From an uncultured Pelagibacteraceae bacterium (GTDB lineage Bacteria > Pseudomonadota > Alphaproteobacteria > Pelagibacterales > Pelagibacteraceae), in assembly GCA_902573235.1 (NCBI GenBank), contig CACGIZ010000005.1:1-62270 (forward strand): a stretch of 62,270 nt of DNA. Direction: 5' to 3'. Shown in pieces: positions 1 to 8,719 of this stretch. The position numbers and the translations under genes were made by a program. Under the pieces are notes generated by a model. The model searched no databases. It was not told where the DNA came from and saw only the letters and a list, made by a program, of their open reading frames with translations. Each line of letters begins with the position of its first letter. Within the stretch, counting starts at the first letter, position 1.

Positions 1-221
1 ATAAAAATTTTTGGAAAAATTAAAAAAAATTGCCCAAATCGAGTAAATTTTATCAAAATTTAGCAAAAATATTTTCATTATTTTCATTTTGAGTAAAAAT
101 TATTTTGAAAATTCTTCTCTCTAACACAAAAAAAGATTACTCTAACACAAAATACCTACTTTGGGTTGAAATTAAAAAAAATATTGATTTTACTTATTTT
201 TTTAAGAAAAAATTTTTTAAT

Positions 222-264
222 AAACTCTAACACAATTTGAAATTTATCCCTTGTGTTAGAGTTT
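222..264. terminator. 14-bp inverted repeat, terminator-like
   Basis: AAACTCTAACACAA (222-235) and TTGTGTTAGAGTTT (251-264) are perfectly complementary around a 15-base loop. The right arm runs into a T-rich stretch and the left arm follows A/T-rich sequence, so transcripts from either side could terminate. The arms are two oppositely oriented copies of the repeated 11-mer, so a protein-binding role is an equally good explanation. Confidence 0.5.
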
Positions 265-306
265 TTCTAATTTGTGTTAGAGAATTGAATTTTAGAATTA
301 ATTTTA

Positions 307-336
307 TTGAATTTTGAAAAAAAATAAAAATATAAT
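307..336 (+). promoter_or_regulatory. Candidate promoter of the pilus operon
   Basis: TTGAAT (307-312) and TATAAT (331-336) are separated by 18 bases, a good sigma70-type arrangement. A second TATAAT lies at 376-381 without a convincing -35. With either start point the three proximal 11-mers (401-454) would fall in the transcribed leader, while the other five lie upstream. In such AT-rich DNA chance matches are common, so confidence is modest. Confidence 0.4.
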
Positions 337-470
337 AAAATTCCCATAAACATTAGGTTTTTGATCATTTTGACCTATAATGAGCATACAACTTTGAATT
401 ATGTGTTAGACATTTTCTAAAATTGTGTTAGAGATTTGTATGTTTGTGTTAGAGTATTACAAAAAAAATT

Positions 471-2933
471 ATGAGTGAAGAAGATAAAGATAAAGAAAAT
501 AAGATTGATCAGGAAGATTCTGGCTCAGATCAGAATAATCAACCTGAGGATGTAGATAAAAAACCAGATAACAAAGATCAATTACAATCTGGAAGTGAAT
601 CCTATATGAGTGTTGATGATATTACTTCAATTTCAAAAAATGAGACTAATGAAAGCTCAAAAACTCCTGAAACTAAGGAAAATGAGACTACTCCTAGTTC
701 AAACATTACAGAAACTACAGAAATAAAAGATAATAAAGAGGAAGAAAAGAAAGAACATGAGGTTATCCATAAAAAAGACGGCAGACTTCACATATATATA
801 AGACAAGACAAATATAAAGGGGAATTAAAATCAAAAAACTGGGTTGGAAGACTTTATATTGATGGCAAACAAAAGATTTCCTCATCAGGAACACCAAATT
901 TAGATGATGCAATACCAATTTTAGAAAAATGGTTTGATGATGTACACGCAAATAAAGATAAAGAGAAAAGTAAAGAGACAATAACTCCTGAGGAAACTCA
1001 AAATACACCTGAAACTGGAACAACATCAGCCACTCCCCCAACAGCTGAGGGGACAACACCACCACCAAGCACCGTTACTGAGGCACCTAAACCGGTTACT
1101 AGCCCAATAGAAACTAAAAATATTACATCACAAGATGTTAATGCGAATACTATCAATGAAAATCAGTCTACTGAAAACAAAAAATCTATTTCTGGTCTAT
1201 TTGATAAATTAAAAAATATTAAATTAAAGAAACCATCTTTTGCAAGTGGACTTAAAATGCCTAAACCATCTGCTGGTGGTAAAAGTAGTTTTAAGAATAA
1301 GTTAGATAATTTTTTTAAATCTAAATTAGGAAAATCTTCTGCTCAAGGTGAGGAAATACTTGGAGTAGAAATTACGAATAAAGAAATTAGATTAGCACAA
1401 ATAACTTCTAACAAAGCCAATCAATGGGTGTTAGAAAGATTTTACACTCATAAAGTTGATTTACCTGATGATGCAGTTGTATTAGAAAATTCTGATAAAC
1501 TTGGAGCAGAATTATCAATTGCAATTCAAAAATCCAAAATAAAAACTCCAAATGCTGCAATTGCTATCCCTGTAACAAGTGCAATTATCAGAGTTGTTAC
1601 TGCTCCTTTAATGAAAGATGAAGAATTACAAAAAGCTATAGAAACAAATTCTCTTTGGGAAAACCTTGTGCAATTAACAGATAACTTAGATGACTATTCA
1701 ATATTCCATCAAGTAATAAATAGAAATCAAAAAGAAAATACTATGGATATATTATTTGTTGCTTCAAAACTTTCAGACATAAATAGTTACACATCGATCA
1801 TAAAATCAAGCGGACTTAATCCAGTAATCATTGACGTTAAATGTTTCGCTTTAAAATCTGCAGTTGATCAAATTAATCAAATTTCTCAAAAATCAGAAGA
1901 TGCAAATTTAACAGCAGTTTTAGAATTTGGTTTAGATGAAAATTATTTAATGATTTTATATGATAATAACCCAATAATTACTGATATATTTTTAAGAGGA
2001 CAAGACAGACAGATATTAAAATCATCACAAGTTCAAGAGGAGAAAGAGGGTTTAGTTAGAAGATTTGTTACACAAGTTAAACAAGCAGTTCAAGATTTTG
2101 AAACTAAATACGAAAAAAGAATTAGAAACATAAAAGTTGTTTCTGATTTAGAAAATATTGAAGACTATTTATCAATTTTTAGACAAAATTTAGTTAATAT
2201 TGGCTTTAAAACTTTTGATCCAATAGATGGTTTGCAAATTCCACAACAACTTGAGCAATCAGTAGATTTACAAAATCGATCTTATCTTTCAACTGTAATT
2301 GGTTTAGCTTTTAGAAAGTTAGATGTTTTTGGTTATTACAAATTTGTTACCGCAGTTAAAAATATAAATTTGCTTCCGAACAGAAAAGGAATGGTCAAAC
2401 AGAAGAAAATGAAAGCTATATCCAACTTTGCATTTAAGGGAGTTGTTGGCGGTGTTGTTGGTATTTATTTAATTTTATTTGCTTTATCTTTCTGGAATAT
2501 TCATAGCTATAACAAGAAATTAGTTAATTATGCTAAAGTTCAACAAGAACATGCTCTGAAAGCAAAAGAAACCAAAGCGATTAAAAAGGAATTAAAATTA
2601 ATTACTACTACTTTAAAATTAAGCAATAGTCTTAAATCAAATAAAGATTTGACTTATAGAATTTTAGCTCAAATAGCAGCAAGTGTTCCAAAAAGAGTAA
2701 GGTTCGATCAAGTTGATTATGACGGAAGATTAAGAGTAACAATTCAAGGAGTTGCTGCAAGTGATCAAGATATTCTTAAATTTATTAAAAATTTAAGTGA
2801 TAAGAATTATATTAAGCAAGCATCACTATCATCAATGAAATTACCAAGAAAATCTAAAACTGGAATTACAATGAAAGGATTTAGAGTTTTTGTTTTAATT
2901 GATCCAAAAGGTCAAAGCAAAGCTCAAGGATAA
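471..2933 (+). CDS. Type IV pilus PilM-PilN fusion protein (MshI-like) with extra N-terminal domain
   Basis: This 820-residue protein combines the cytoplasmic actin-like PilM and the inner-membrane PilN of type IV pilus alignment complexes. Residues 1-97 and 165-295 are low-complexity, Ser/Thr/Glu/Pro/Lys-rich linkers. Between them, about 98-162, is a small compact domain predicted as beta strands plus a helix that I do not recognise firmly. PilM-like sequence spans about 296-628. The PilN signature INLLPNRK (632-639) follows, then one membrane segment (about 655-675) and a periplasmic PilN-like domain to 815. PilM normally binds the INLLP peptide of a separate PilN, so the fusion makes this contact intramolecular, as in MshI of MSHA pili. 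The nucleotide-binding loop of PilM looks degenerate (GVEITNKEIR). No clear ribosome binding site precedes the ATG. It starts an operon running to 8719. Confidence 0.85.
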   Translation: MSEEDKDKENKIDQEDSGSDQNNQPEDVDKKPDNKDQLQSGSESYMSVDDITSISKNETNESSKTPETKENETTPSSNITETTEIKDNKEEEKKEHEVIHKKDGRLHIYIRQDKYKGELKSKNWVGRLYIDGKQKISSSGTPNLDDAIPILEKWFDDVHANKDKEKSKETITPEETQNTPETGTTSATPPTAEGTTPPPSTVTEAPKPVTSPIETKNITSQDVNANTINENQSTENKKSISGLFDKLKNIKLKKPSFASGLKMPKPSAGGKSSFKNKLDNFFKSKLGKSSAQGEEILGVEITNKEIRLAQITSNKANQWVLERFYTHKVDLPDDAVVLENSDKLGAELSIAIQKSKIKTPNAAIAIPVTSAIIRVVTAPLMKDEELQKAIETNSLWENLVQLTDNLDDYSIFHQVINRNQKENTMDILFVASKLSDINSYTSIIKSSGLNPVIIDVKCFALKSAVDQINQISQKSEDANLTAVLEFGLDENYLMILYDNNPIITDIFLRGQDRQILKSSQVQEEKEGLVRRFVTQVKQAVQDFETKYEKRIRNIKVVSDLENIEDYLSIFRQNLVNIGFKTFDPIDGLQIPQQLEQSVDLQNRSYLSTVIGLAFRKLDVFGYYKFVTAVKNINLLPNRKGMVKQKKMKAISNFAFKGVVGGVVGIYLILFALSFWNIHSYNKKLVNYAKVQQEHALKAKETKAIKKELKLITTTLKLSNSLKSNKDLTYRILAQIAASVPKRVRFDQVDYDGRLRVTIQGVAASDQDILKFIKNLSDKNYIKQASLSSMKLPRKSKTGITMKGFRVFVLIDPKGQSKAQG

Positions 2934-2935
2934 AA

Positions 2936-3637
2936 ATGGACTTAAAAAATATAGATTTAAAAAATATTAAGATTGAAGATCTGAAAGAGAAGATACTTCA
3001 ATTAGCCGATAAGAAAACATTAATAAAGATTGGTATTTCTGCCGGAGCAATAATTATTTTCTTAATCATTTACTATGCAATTTTAAATCCAATAGTTGAG
3101 AAAAAGAAAGCTCAAATTAATGATATGAATAAAAAAAAACAGGAGACTGCTAAATTTGTTCAAGAAATTAAAGTTACAGAGAAAAAAATTAAAGATTTAA
3201 AACCAAAATATGAAGAGTACTCAACATTATTTCACACTAAAGCAGAGGTCGAAGGTTTGTATGAAACTTTAAGTTATTACGCAGGACTAAATGATCTTGT
3301 AATTTCAAAAATTGAAAAAGACGCGCCTAAAGCAGTTACTAAATCTGAGGCTCTAGAAAAGGCAACAGGAAAAAAAGGTAAAAAGAAAAAGAAAAAGAAA
3401 AAGAAGAAAAAAATCAAACAGAAAAAAGCTGAAAACATGGCTTATTACACAATACCGGTAAAATTTGAGATAACAGGCAACTTTTTGGGCTATATCAAGT
3501 TTAAGAGAGCTCTTTCAATGTCGAAAAAGATGCTAAATTTTGACAAGGAGTCTATAAAAGTGGTAAGAGGAGATACAACCGGTGCGATAAAAGTTGATGG
3601 ACTATTAACTATTGTAGGATTGGGCGATGGCTTTTAA
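2936..3637 (+). CDS. pilO: Type IV pilus alignment protein PilO-like (MshJ-like)
   Basis: The 233-residue protein has a short cytoplasmic start, one membrane helix (about 31-50), a charged coiled coil (about 55-100) and a periplasmic domain, the layout of PilO/MshJ. PilO dimerises with PilN in the inner membrane and links the motor platform to the secretin. Its ATG is two bases after the preceding stop and its end overlaps the next gene by 11 bases, so it is co-translated with its neighbours. A run of about 20 residues near 146-165 is almost pure lysine, encoded by an A-rich tract that could be slippage-prone. Sequence identity to known PilO is weak; the call rests on topology and position. 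Confidence 0.75.
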   Translation: MDLKNIDLKNIKIEDLKEKILQLADKKTLIKIGISAGAIIIFLIIYYAILNPIVEKKKAQINDMNKKKQETAKFVQEIKVTEKKIKDLKPKYEEYSTLFHTKAEVEGLYETLSYYAGLNDLVISKIEKDAPKAVTKSEALEKATGKKGKKKKKKKKKKKIKQKKAENMAYYTIPVKFEITGNFLGYIKFKRALSMSKKMLNFDKESIKVVRGDTTGAIKVDGLLTIVGLGDGF

Positions 3638-4139
3638 AAGATTAATTATATTTAGCTTGCTAGCTACTTTAAGCATTTTTAATTTACATGCTGAGAACCA
3701 TGATGCTGAACAAAATATAATTGATAAGGCAAAAGAAATTAATAAAAAAGTTAAAGAGAAGCAAGCAAATCAGCAAGCTAATATTAGTTCTGAAATAGGA
3801 AAAGAGGAACCTCTCCCTTTAAATGATCCATTTGTAGGAGATGCTTCTTTAGGCGGAGCAGCAGCTGTATCCGTAATTACCAATAGTGATGAAGAAAGAG
3901 CAGAAATGAGTTTATACAATTTTAAACTTGTTGGAATAATGAACGGTGAATATGAAAGTTTTGTATCCTTAATTAATTCAACTGGAGAAATTGTTACTTT
4001 ACAAATGAATGAGGAGCTTAGCCCTGGAGTAAGATTAGTTGATCTAAAGCCTGAAAAAGCAATTTTTGAAAAGGGTGATAACTCTTTTTTAGTAATAAAT
4101 TTTAAAAATCAAATTAAAGAAACATCGGAGCCTTTTTAA
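3627..4139 (+). CDS. Periplasmic PilP-like pilus assembly protein (MshK-like)
   Basis: This 170-residue protein has a signal peptide ending near HAEN (about residue 22), a disordered Lys/Gln/Glu stretch, then a proline-containing segment (EEPLPLNDPFVG) and a small C-terminal beta domain (about 95-160). The 'DPF' proline-rich segment before a small beta domain is typical of PilP/GspC-type proteins, which connect PilN/PilO to the secretin. It lacks the lipobox cysteine of classical PilP, so it would be soluble in the periplasm rather than a lipoprotein. It overlaps pilO by 11 bases and its last base is the first base of the secretin ATG. Confidence 0.7.
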   Translation: MAFKRLIIFSLLATLSIFNLHAENHDAEQNIIDKAKEINKKVKEKQANQQANISSEIGKEEPLPLNDPFVGDASLGGAAAVSVITNSDEERAEMSLYNFKLVGIMNGEYESFVSLINSTGEIVTLQMNEELSPGVRLVDLKPEKAIFEKGDNSFLVINFKNQIKETSEPF

Positions 4140-5710
4140 TGAACTCAAAATCACTTAAAATCATTATCTCTTTATTGTTTTTAAGCTTTGTTTTGAGTGG
4201 TTGTGCTCAAACTACGGCTAAGGGTAAAAAAAAGAAAGTCTTTCAACATGACACTCCATTAATTAAAGAAGATGTTAAAAAGTTAGGTCAAATTGAAGTT
4301 GAAAAAAGTGCAGAGATGGGACCCAAACCAGTTGAGGGAGATATTAAAGTCTTAGAAAAAAGAAAACAAATCTCCTCTGTTAAAGAAAAAAATTATTTAC
4401 TGATACCTGACGAATATACTTTTCTAAAACAAAATGTATCATTCAAATTTCAAAATCTTGATTATAAAGAAGCCATGGGTTTGATGGCTAAAATTGGGGA
4501 GGTTAATATATTGGTAGGTGAAGAAGTTGCTGGTGCTATTTCAGCAGAGCTTTCAGATGTACCATGGGATAAAGCCTTCAATGCATTACTTGATATGAAA
4601 AACTTTGCAGCGGATATAGATGTTGCAAGTAATATAATTAGAGTTCATTCCCCAGCTACATTGACTTCTCAAGAAAGTTATAAATCTGCAAGAGCTTCAG
4701 CTGTTAGAAAAAAAGTTGAATTAGAAAATTCAGTAGAGCCAATAGTTTCAGAAATATTTAGACTTTATTATATCACACCAGCAGAAGCTAAAGCTACTAT
4801 AACAGAATTATTTACTTCAGTCGGAGCAGACACCTCGTATTCCCCAATACAAGTAACTGAGGAAAAAACTACAAGATCAATAATTGTAAGAGGTAAGGAA
4901 AAAGATTTAGATGTTGTTGATAAAGTAATAAGAGAAATTGATGTTAGAACTAAGCAAGTATTGATTGAAGCATTTATTGTTGAAGCAACTTCTTCTTTTG
5001 AAAGAGCACTAGGGAATAAACTTGGTGCTGCTTACACAAGAAATCGTGAAAGAATTGGTGGTACAGTTGGAGGTACAACAGTTGGAGCTGCTGATGGATC
5101 GGGTGCAGAAATTTCTTCAGGGACAGCTGGTATGAGTGCTGCTGGAAGTGGAAGCACAGATGGTTTATATAATTTCAATGCAGTTGGTGCTACTAGTGGT
5201 ATAGGGGTTTTGAGAAGAACAGGTTCTGCAGTTTTAAAAATTCAAATAGAAGCGTTAGAGAAAGAAGGTTTAGGTAAAACTATTTCTAATCCTAAATTAT
5301 TTACTTTAGATAACCAGATAGCCACTATTACACAAGGTGTTCAAATACCTGTTGCAGGAACTGACAATACAGCACCTACGTTTAAAGATGCTGCTTTAAA
5401 ATTAACTGTAACTCCAAGTATAATCGGAGATGGAAATGTACTTTTAGAGGTTCAGGTTAATAATGATACACCAGATAGAACTGACCCCTCAGCAGTGGGT
5501 ATAAATAAGATGGAAATTACTACGAAATTATTGATAGCTGACGGAGATATAGTGGTTATTGGCGGAATTAAGAAAAATGACATTTCAGATGCTGCTGAGC
5601 AAGTTCCAGGAGTAAGCAAATTACCCGTGATAGGAAAAATGTTTAAAGGAACAACGAAAAGCGATAGAATGAATGAACTTTTAGTGTTTATTGCACCTAG
5701 GATTTTATAA
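4139..5710 (+). CDS. pilQ: Type IV pilus secretin, lipoprotein (PilQ/MshL)
   Basis: The 523-residue protein forms the outer-membrane ring through which the pilus passes. It starts with a lipoprotein signal peptide and lipobox LSGC, cysteine near residue 22. An STN/N0-type domain lies around 95-180 (starting near VSFKFQNLDYKEAM), followed by an N1-type domain (about 210-275) and the secretin domain (about 280-523) ending in ELLVFIAPRIL. The variable Gly/Ser-rich loop (about 310-350) is the usual gate insertion. A lipidated secretin without AMIN repeats resembles MshL of MSHA pili more than Pseudomonas PilQ. It overlaps the preceding and following genes by one base each, and no separate pilotin gene is visible. 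Confidence 0.92.
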   Translation: MNSKSLKIIISLLFLSFVLSGCAQTTAKGKKKKVFQHDTPLIKEDVKKLGQIEVEKSAEMGPKPVEGDIKVLEKRKQISSVKEKNYLLIPDEYTFLKQNVSFKFQNLDYKEAMGLMAKIGEVNILVGEEVAGAISAELSDVPWDKAFNALLDMKNFAADIDVASNIIRVHSPATLTSQESYKSARASAVRKKVELENSVEPIVSEIFRLYYITPAEAKATITELFTSVGADTSYSPIQVTEEKTTRSIIVRGKEKDLDVVDKVIREIDVRTKQVLIEAFIVEATSSFERALGNKLGAAYTRNRERIGGTVGGTTVGAADGSGAEISSGTAGMSAAGSGSTDGLYNFNAVGATSGIGVLRRTGSAVLKIQIEALEKEGLGKTISNPKLFTLDNQIATITQGVQIPVAGTDNTAPTFKDAALKLTVTPSIIGDGNVLLEVQVNNDTPDRTDPSAVGINKMEITTKLLIADGDIVVIGGIKKNDISDAAEQVPGVSKLPVIGKMFKGTTKSDRMNELLVFIAPRIL

Positions 5711-7467
5711 TGCTTAAAATTAGTAGAGAGAGTGAAATTAATTTAATCAATGTCCTGATAGATCATGACATTATCTCAGGAAAAGATTTACCAAATATAA
5801 AGAAGGTAAGCACTGAAAAGAATTCATCACAAATTGACGCTGTATTTGAGCTTAAGTTAACGGATGAAAATAAAATTTTGGATGTTTTAGTTAAAGAGCA
5901 AAATTTAGAAGTTATTGATTTAACAAAATGTGAATTAACTGATGAGATTAAAGCGGTGTTACCATCAAATTATATTAAAATGAATTTTGTAGCCCCGTTC
6001 AAAGTTGAAGGAAAAAATTTACATATAGCAATTTCAGATAGCTCAAAACTTGGATTGATGAGAAATCTTAAAGCTATTACAAAAAAAAATATAGAGTTGC
6101 ATGCTGCAAAGGTTACTCAAATTTCTAACTTTATAGATAAATTATTAAGTGAGACTGGAGATGTAACCACACAATCAATTAGAGCAGATAATGTAAGTAA
6201 AGAAAAAACAAAAACTTTTGAATCTGATCTAGGGGAAGCAGGAGAGGTATTAGAAAAACCACCTGAAGAAGATATTGAGGCAATTGAAAACGAGTCAGAA
6301 GTTATAAAGTTTAGTACCGCAGTTGTTGCAGAGGCGATCAAATCTGGAGTAAGTGATATACATATCGAACCTTATAGATTTTCGTCTAGAGTACGTTACA
6401 GACAAGATGGTATGTTACAAGAACAAGAACAATATAAACAATTTCTTCATGATAATTATGGCGCAGTTGTAACTAGATTTAAAATCATGGGTAAATTAGA
6501 TATTGCTGAAAGAAGATTACCTCAGGACGGAGCAATAAACTTTAAAATTGACGGCAAGGTAGTTGATTTACGTTTATCTATTTTACCAACCGCAAATAAC
6601 GAAAGAATTGTAATGCGGGTTTTAAATAAAGATGCAGGAGATATAACTTTAGAACAATTAAACTTTGAAGATGTTGATTTAAAAAATTTGAGAAAATCAA
6701 TTCATGGAACACAAGGATTAATTCTTGTAACAGGTCCTACTGGTTCAGGTAAATCGACAACGCTTTATAGTATTTTAAAAGAGGTGAGTAAACCTCATTT
6801 GAATATTTTAACAGCAGAGGATCCTGTTGAATATGAATTGGATGGAGTAGGCCAAGTTCAAATTAAAGATGATATTGGTTTAACCTTTGCTGCTGCATTA
6901 AGATCTTTTTTAAGACAAGACCCAGAAATTATTCTAGTTGGAGAGATGCGAGATAAAGAAACGGTTGATATAGGTCTAAAAGCTGCTTTAACTGGACACT
7001 TAGTATTTAGTACGCTTCACACTAACGATGCCCCAAGCACAATTACTAGATTACAGAACATGGGAACGCCTGATTATTTAATTAGTGCTGCTTGTCAATT
7101 AGTTCTTGCACAAAGATTAGCAAGAAGATCTTGTAAAGATTGTAGAGTTCCTGACGATGACGTTACGCCTAAGGTATTACAAGATTTAGGTTTTAGTCCT
7201 GAACAAGCTTCAAGAGTAAAAGCACTAAAAGGCAAAGGTTGTGCGAAATGTAAAGATACTGGCTACAAAGGCAGACAAGGTATTTATGAAATCTTAGTAG
7301 TTTCAAAACCAGTTAAAGAAGCAATATTACGAAAAGCAACTACTCCTGAATTAAGACAAATTGCAATTAAAGAAGGTTTCCAAACCATGCAAGATATGGG
7401 AAGAAGATTAATTGCCAATGGGGAGCTTAATTTTAGAGAGTATGAGCGGGTTCTAGCATCGGAATAA
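5710..7467 (+). CDS. pilB: Type IV pilus assembly ATPase (PilB/MshE)
   Basis: This 585-residue hexameric ATPase powers pilus extension at the cytoplasmic face. The N-terminal third is the MshEN/GspE N-domain. The motor domain has Walker A GPTGSGKST (342-350), an Asp box (LTAEDPVEYE, about 367-376), Walker B IILVGEMRD (407-415) and a His box (STLHTNDAPS). Two cysteine pairs, CKDC (475-478) and CAKC (511-514), form the zinc motif of GspE/PilB proteins. It starts at the last base of the secretin stop codon. No PilT-type retraction ATPase or prepilin peptidase gene is in this window, so either retraction is absent or the gene is elsewhere. Confidence 0.95.
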   Translation: MLKISRESEINLINVLIDHDIISGKDLPNIKKVSTEKNSSQIDAVFELKLTDENKILDVLVKEQNLEVIDLTKCELTDEIKAVLPSNYIKMNFVAPFKVEGKNLHIAISDSSKLGLMRNLKAITKKNIELHAAKVTQISNFIDKLLSETGDVTTQSIRADNVSKEKTKTFESDLGEAGEVLEKPPEEDIEAIENESEVIKFSTAVVAEAIKSGVSDIHIEPYRFSSRVRYRQDGMLQEQEQYKQFLHDNYGAVVTRFKIMGKLDIAERRLPQDGAINFKIDGKVVDLRLSILPTANNERIVMRVLNKDAGDITLEQLNFEDVDLKNLRKSIHGTQGLILVTGPTGSGKSTTLYSILKEVSKPHLNILTAEDPVEYELDGVGQVQIKDDIGLTFAAALRSFLRQDPEIILVGEMRDKETVDIGLKAALTGHLVFSTLHTNDAPSTITRLQNMGTPDYLISAACQLVLAQRLARRSCKDCRVPDDDVTPKVLQDLGFSPEQASRVKALKGKGCAKCKDTGYKGRQGIYEILVVSKPVKEAILRKATTPELRQIAIKEGFQTMQDMGRRLIANGELNFREYERVLASE

Positions 7468-7477
7468 TTTAATTAAT

Positions 7478-8719
7478 ATGGAAGCTTTTACATACAAAGG
7501 TATTTCTGACGGTAAATATGTTGAGGGAGAAATAGAGGCCCTAAATCAGGATGAAGCATCTTTTAAATTAAAAGAGCAAAAAGTAATCATTACAAATCTC
7601 ATAAAAACTAAAAAAAAAAAGAGCGAAACTAAAGAGAAAGGTAAAAAGTCAAGCTTCTCACTGTTTGGAGGTAAAAAAAAACCTAAAACAGAAGACATAC
7701 TTATTTTCTCTAAACAATTTGCAACCATGGTCAAAGCTGGTTTACCAATATTAGAAGTATTGGGTATGTTAAGAGATCAGTTAGAAAACCCAGGTATTAA
7801 AGAAATTATTGAAGATATAAGAAAGAGTTTAGAGGGTGGTGTAACATTATCAAAATGTTTCGAAAAGTATCCACAATATTTTGACAACGTTTATTGTAAC
7901 CTTATAAAAGCTGGAGAGGCCAGCGGTAAACTAGATGTTTTCTTGTTAAAGATTGTTGAGTCATTAGAAAAAAAAGAAAAAATCAAAAAGAAAATTAAAG
8001 GTGCTTTAATGTATCCAGGTATAATGTTTACAGTTGCAATTACAGTTAGTGCCTTCATGTTAGTAAAGGTAGTTCCTGTTTTTGCAAAAATGTATGATGG
8101 AATGGGTATTGAACTCCCAAAAGCAACAGCAACTATTATGGCTATGAGTGATTTTTTAAGAGGAACAGGTGGAATGGTTTTATTATTTGGAGGTATTGGT
8201 GGTTTTATTGCATTTAGATATTTAACAACTAAAAATGCAGCCATACAATATAAATGGCATAAACAAATTTTAAAATTACCTGTATTTGGAGATATGATTT
8301 TGAAATCATTACTTGCAAGAATTTCGTTGATTTTAGGAAATCTTAGTGCAGCTGGAGTAAATTTATTAGAAAGTTTAGAAATTGCAAAATCTGTTAGTAA
8401 TAATGTTGTTGTTACTGAGGCTTTAGAAAATGTAAAAAAAGGAGTTTTCTCTGGCGATACTTTGACAAAACTTTTTTTAAAGGAACCAATGTTTCCTCCA
8501 ACATTTAGTCAATTAATTTCTGTTGGAGAGCAAACAGGTCAATTGGATGAAATGTTTGGATCTGTTGCAATGTATTATGAAGAAGAATTTGATACCTCTG
8601 TAGAAAATATGTCTAGCCTAATTGAACCGATAATGATTGTCTTTATGGGAATTATGATAGGTGGTTTGATGATAGCTATGTACTCGCCGATATTTAACGT
8701 GGGTGCTATTATTGGTTAA
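7478..8719 (+). CDS. pilC: Type IV pilus inner-membrane platform protein (PilC/MshG)
   Basis: The 413-residue polytopic protein anchors the ATPase and the growing pilus. It has two GspF-type cytoplasmic four-helix domains. The first (about 80-205) carries the family motif KAGEASGKLD, and the second (about 280-400) carries the equivalent SVGEQTGQLDEM. Membrane segments lie at about 180-205, 228-248 and 385-408. A Lys-rich insertion sits at about 45-70. It is the last gene of the operon, ten bases after the ATPase gene, and its final four bases overlap the convergent RsbW-like gene. Confidence 0.93.
   Translation: MEAFTYKGISDGKYVEGEIEALNQDEASFKLKEQKVIITNLIKTKKKKSETKEKGKKSSFSLFGGKKKPKTEDILIFSKQFATMVKAGLPILEVLGMLRDQLENPGIKEIIEDIRKSLEGGVTLSKCFEKYPQYFDNVYCNLIKAGEASGKLDVFLLKIVESLEKKEKIKKKIKGALMYPGIMFTVAITVSAFMLVKVVPVFAKMYDGMGIELPKATATIMAMSDFLRGTGGMVLLFGGIGGFIAFRYLTTKNAAIQYKWHKQILKLPVFGDMILKSLLARISLILGNLSAAGVNLLESLEIAKSVSNNVVVTEALENVKKGVFSGDTLTKLFLKEPMFPPTFSQLISVGEQTGQLDEMFGSVAMYYEEEFDTSVENMSSLIEPIMIVFMGIMIGGLMIAMYSPIFNVGAIIG

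Larger units (their letters stand above)
119..454. repeat. Array of eight 11-bp TTGTGTTAGAG elements
   Basis: Three copies read CTCTAACACAA (119-129, 140-150, 225-235) and five read TTGTGTTAGAG (251-261, 272-282, 401-411, 423-433, 444-454). All match exactly except 401-411, which differs at its first and last base. Start-to-start distances are 21 bp (119/140), 21 bp (251/272), 22 bp (401/423) and 21 bp (423/444), about two helical turns. The two orientations face each other around positions 236-250. The last copy ends 16 bases before the ATG of the pilus operon. Regular helical spacing suggests binding sites for a regulator that loads cooperatively on one face of the DNA; this is inference and no regulator is identified. 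Confidence 0.9.
1..470. other. Gene-free AT-rich region with repeat array
   Basis: This is the only stretch longer than 300 bases without a gene. I see no credible coding frame and no tRNA or rRNA. It contains eight copies of an 11-bp element, one 14-bp hairpin and one or two sigma70-like promoter matches, which are listed separately. The remainder is poly-A/poly-T rich. Whatever lies upstream is outside the window, so it is unknown whether the region separates divergent genes or follows a convergent one. Confidence 0.85.

Noticed and set aside
119..454. CRISPR array
   Set aside because: Copies are only 11 bp, occur in both orientations, and have unequal gaps of about 10 to 118 bases; no cas genes are present.
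1..470. Replication origin
   Set aside because: The region is AT-rich with repeats, but there is no dnaA-, parA- or similar gene visible and no TTATNCACA DnaA box; the repeated 11-mer does not resemble one.
763..1068. 101-residue minus-strand ORF inside the PilM-PilN gene
   Set aside because: It lies wholly opposite a low-complexity coding region and its translation has no protein-like pattern.
7891..8244. 117-residue hydrophobic minus-strand ORF opposite pilC
   Set aside because: It is the mirror of membrane helices in the GspF-type gene, a common artefact.
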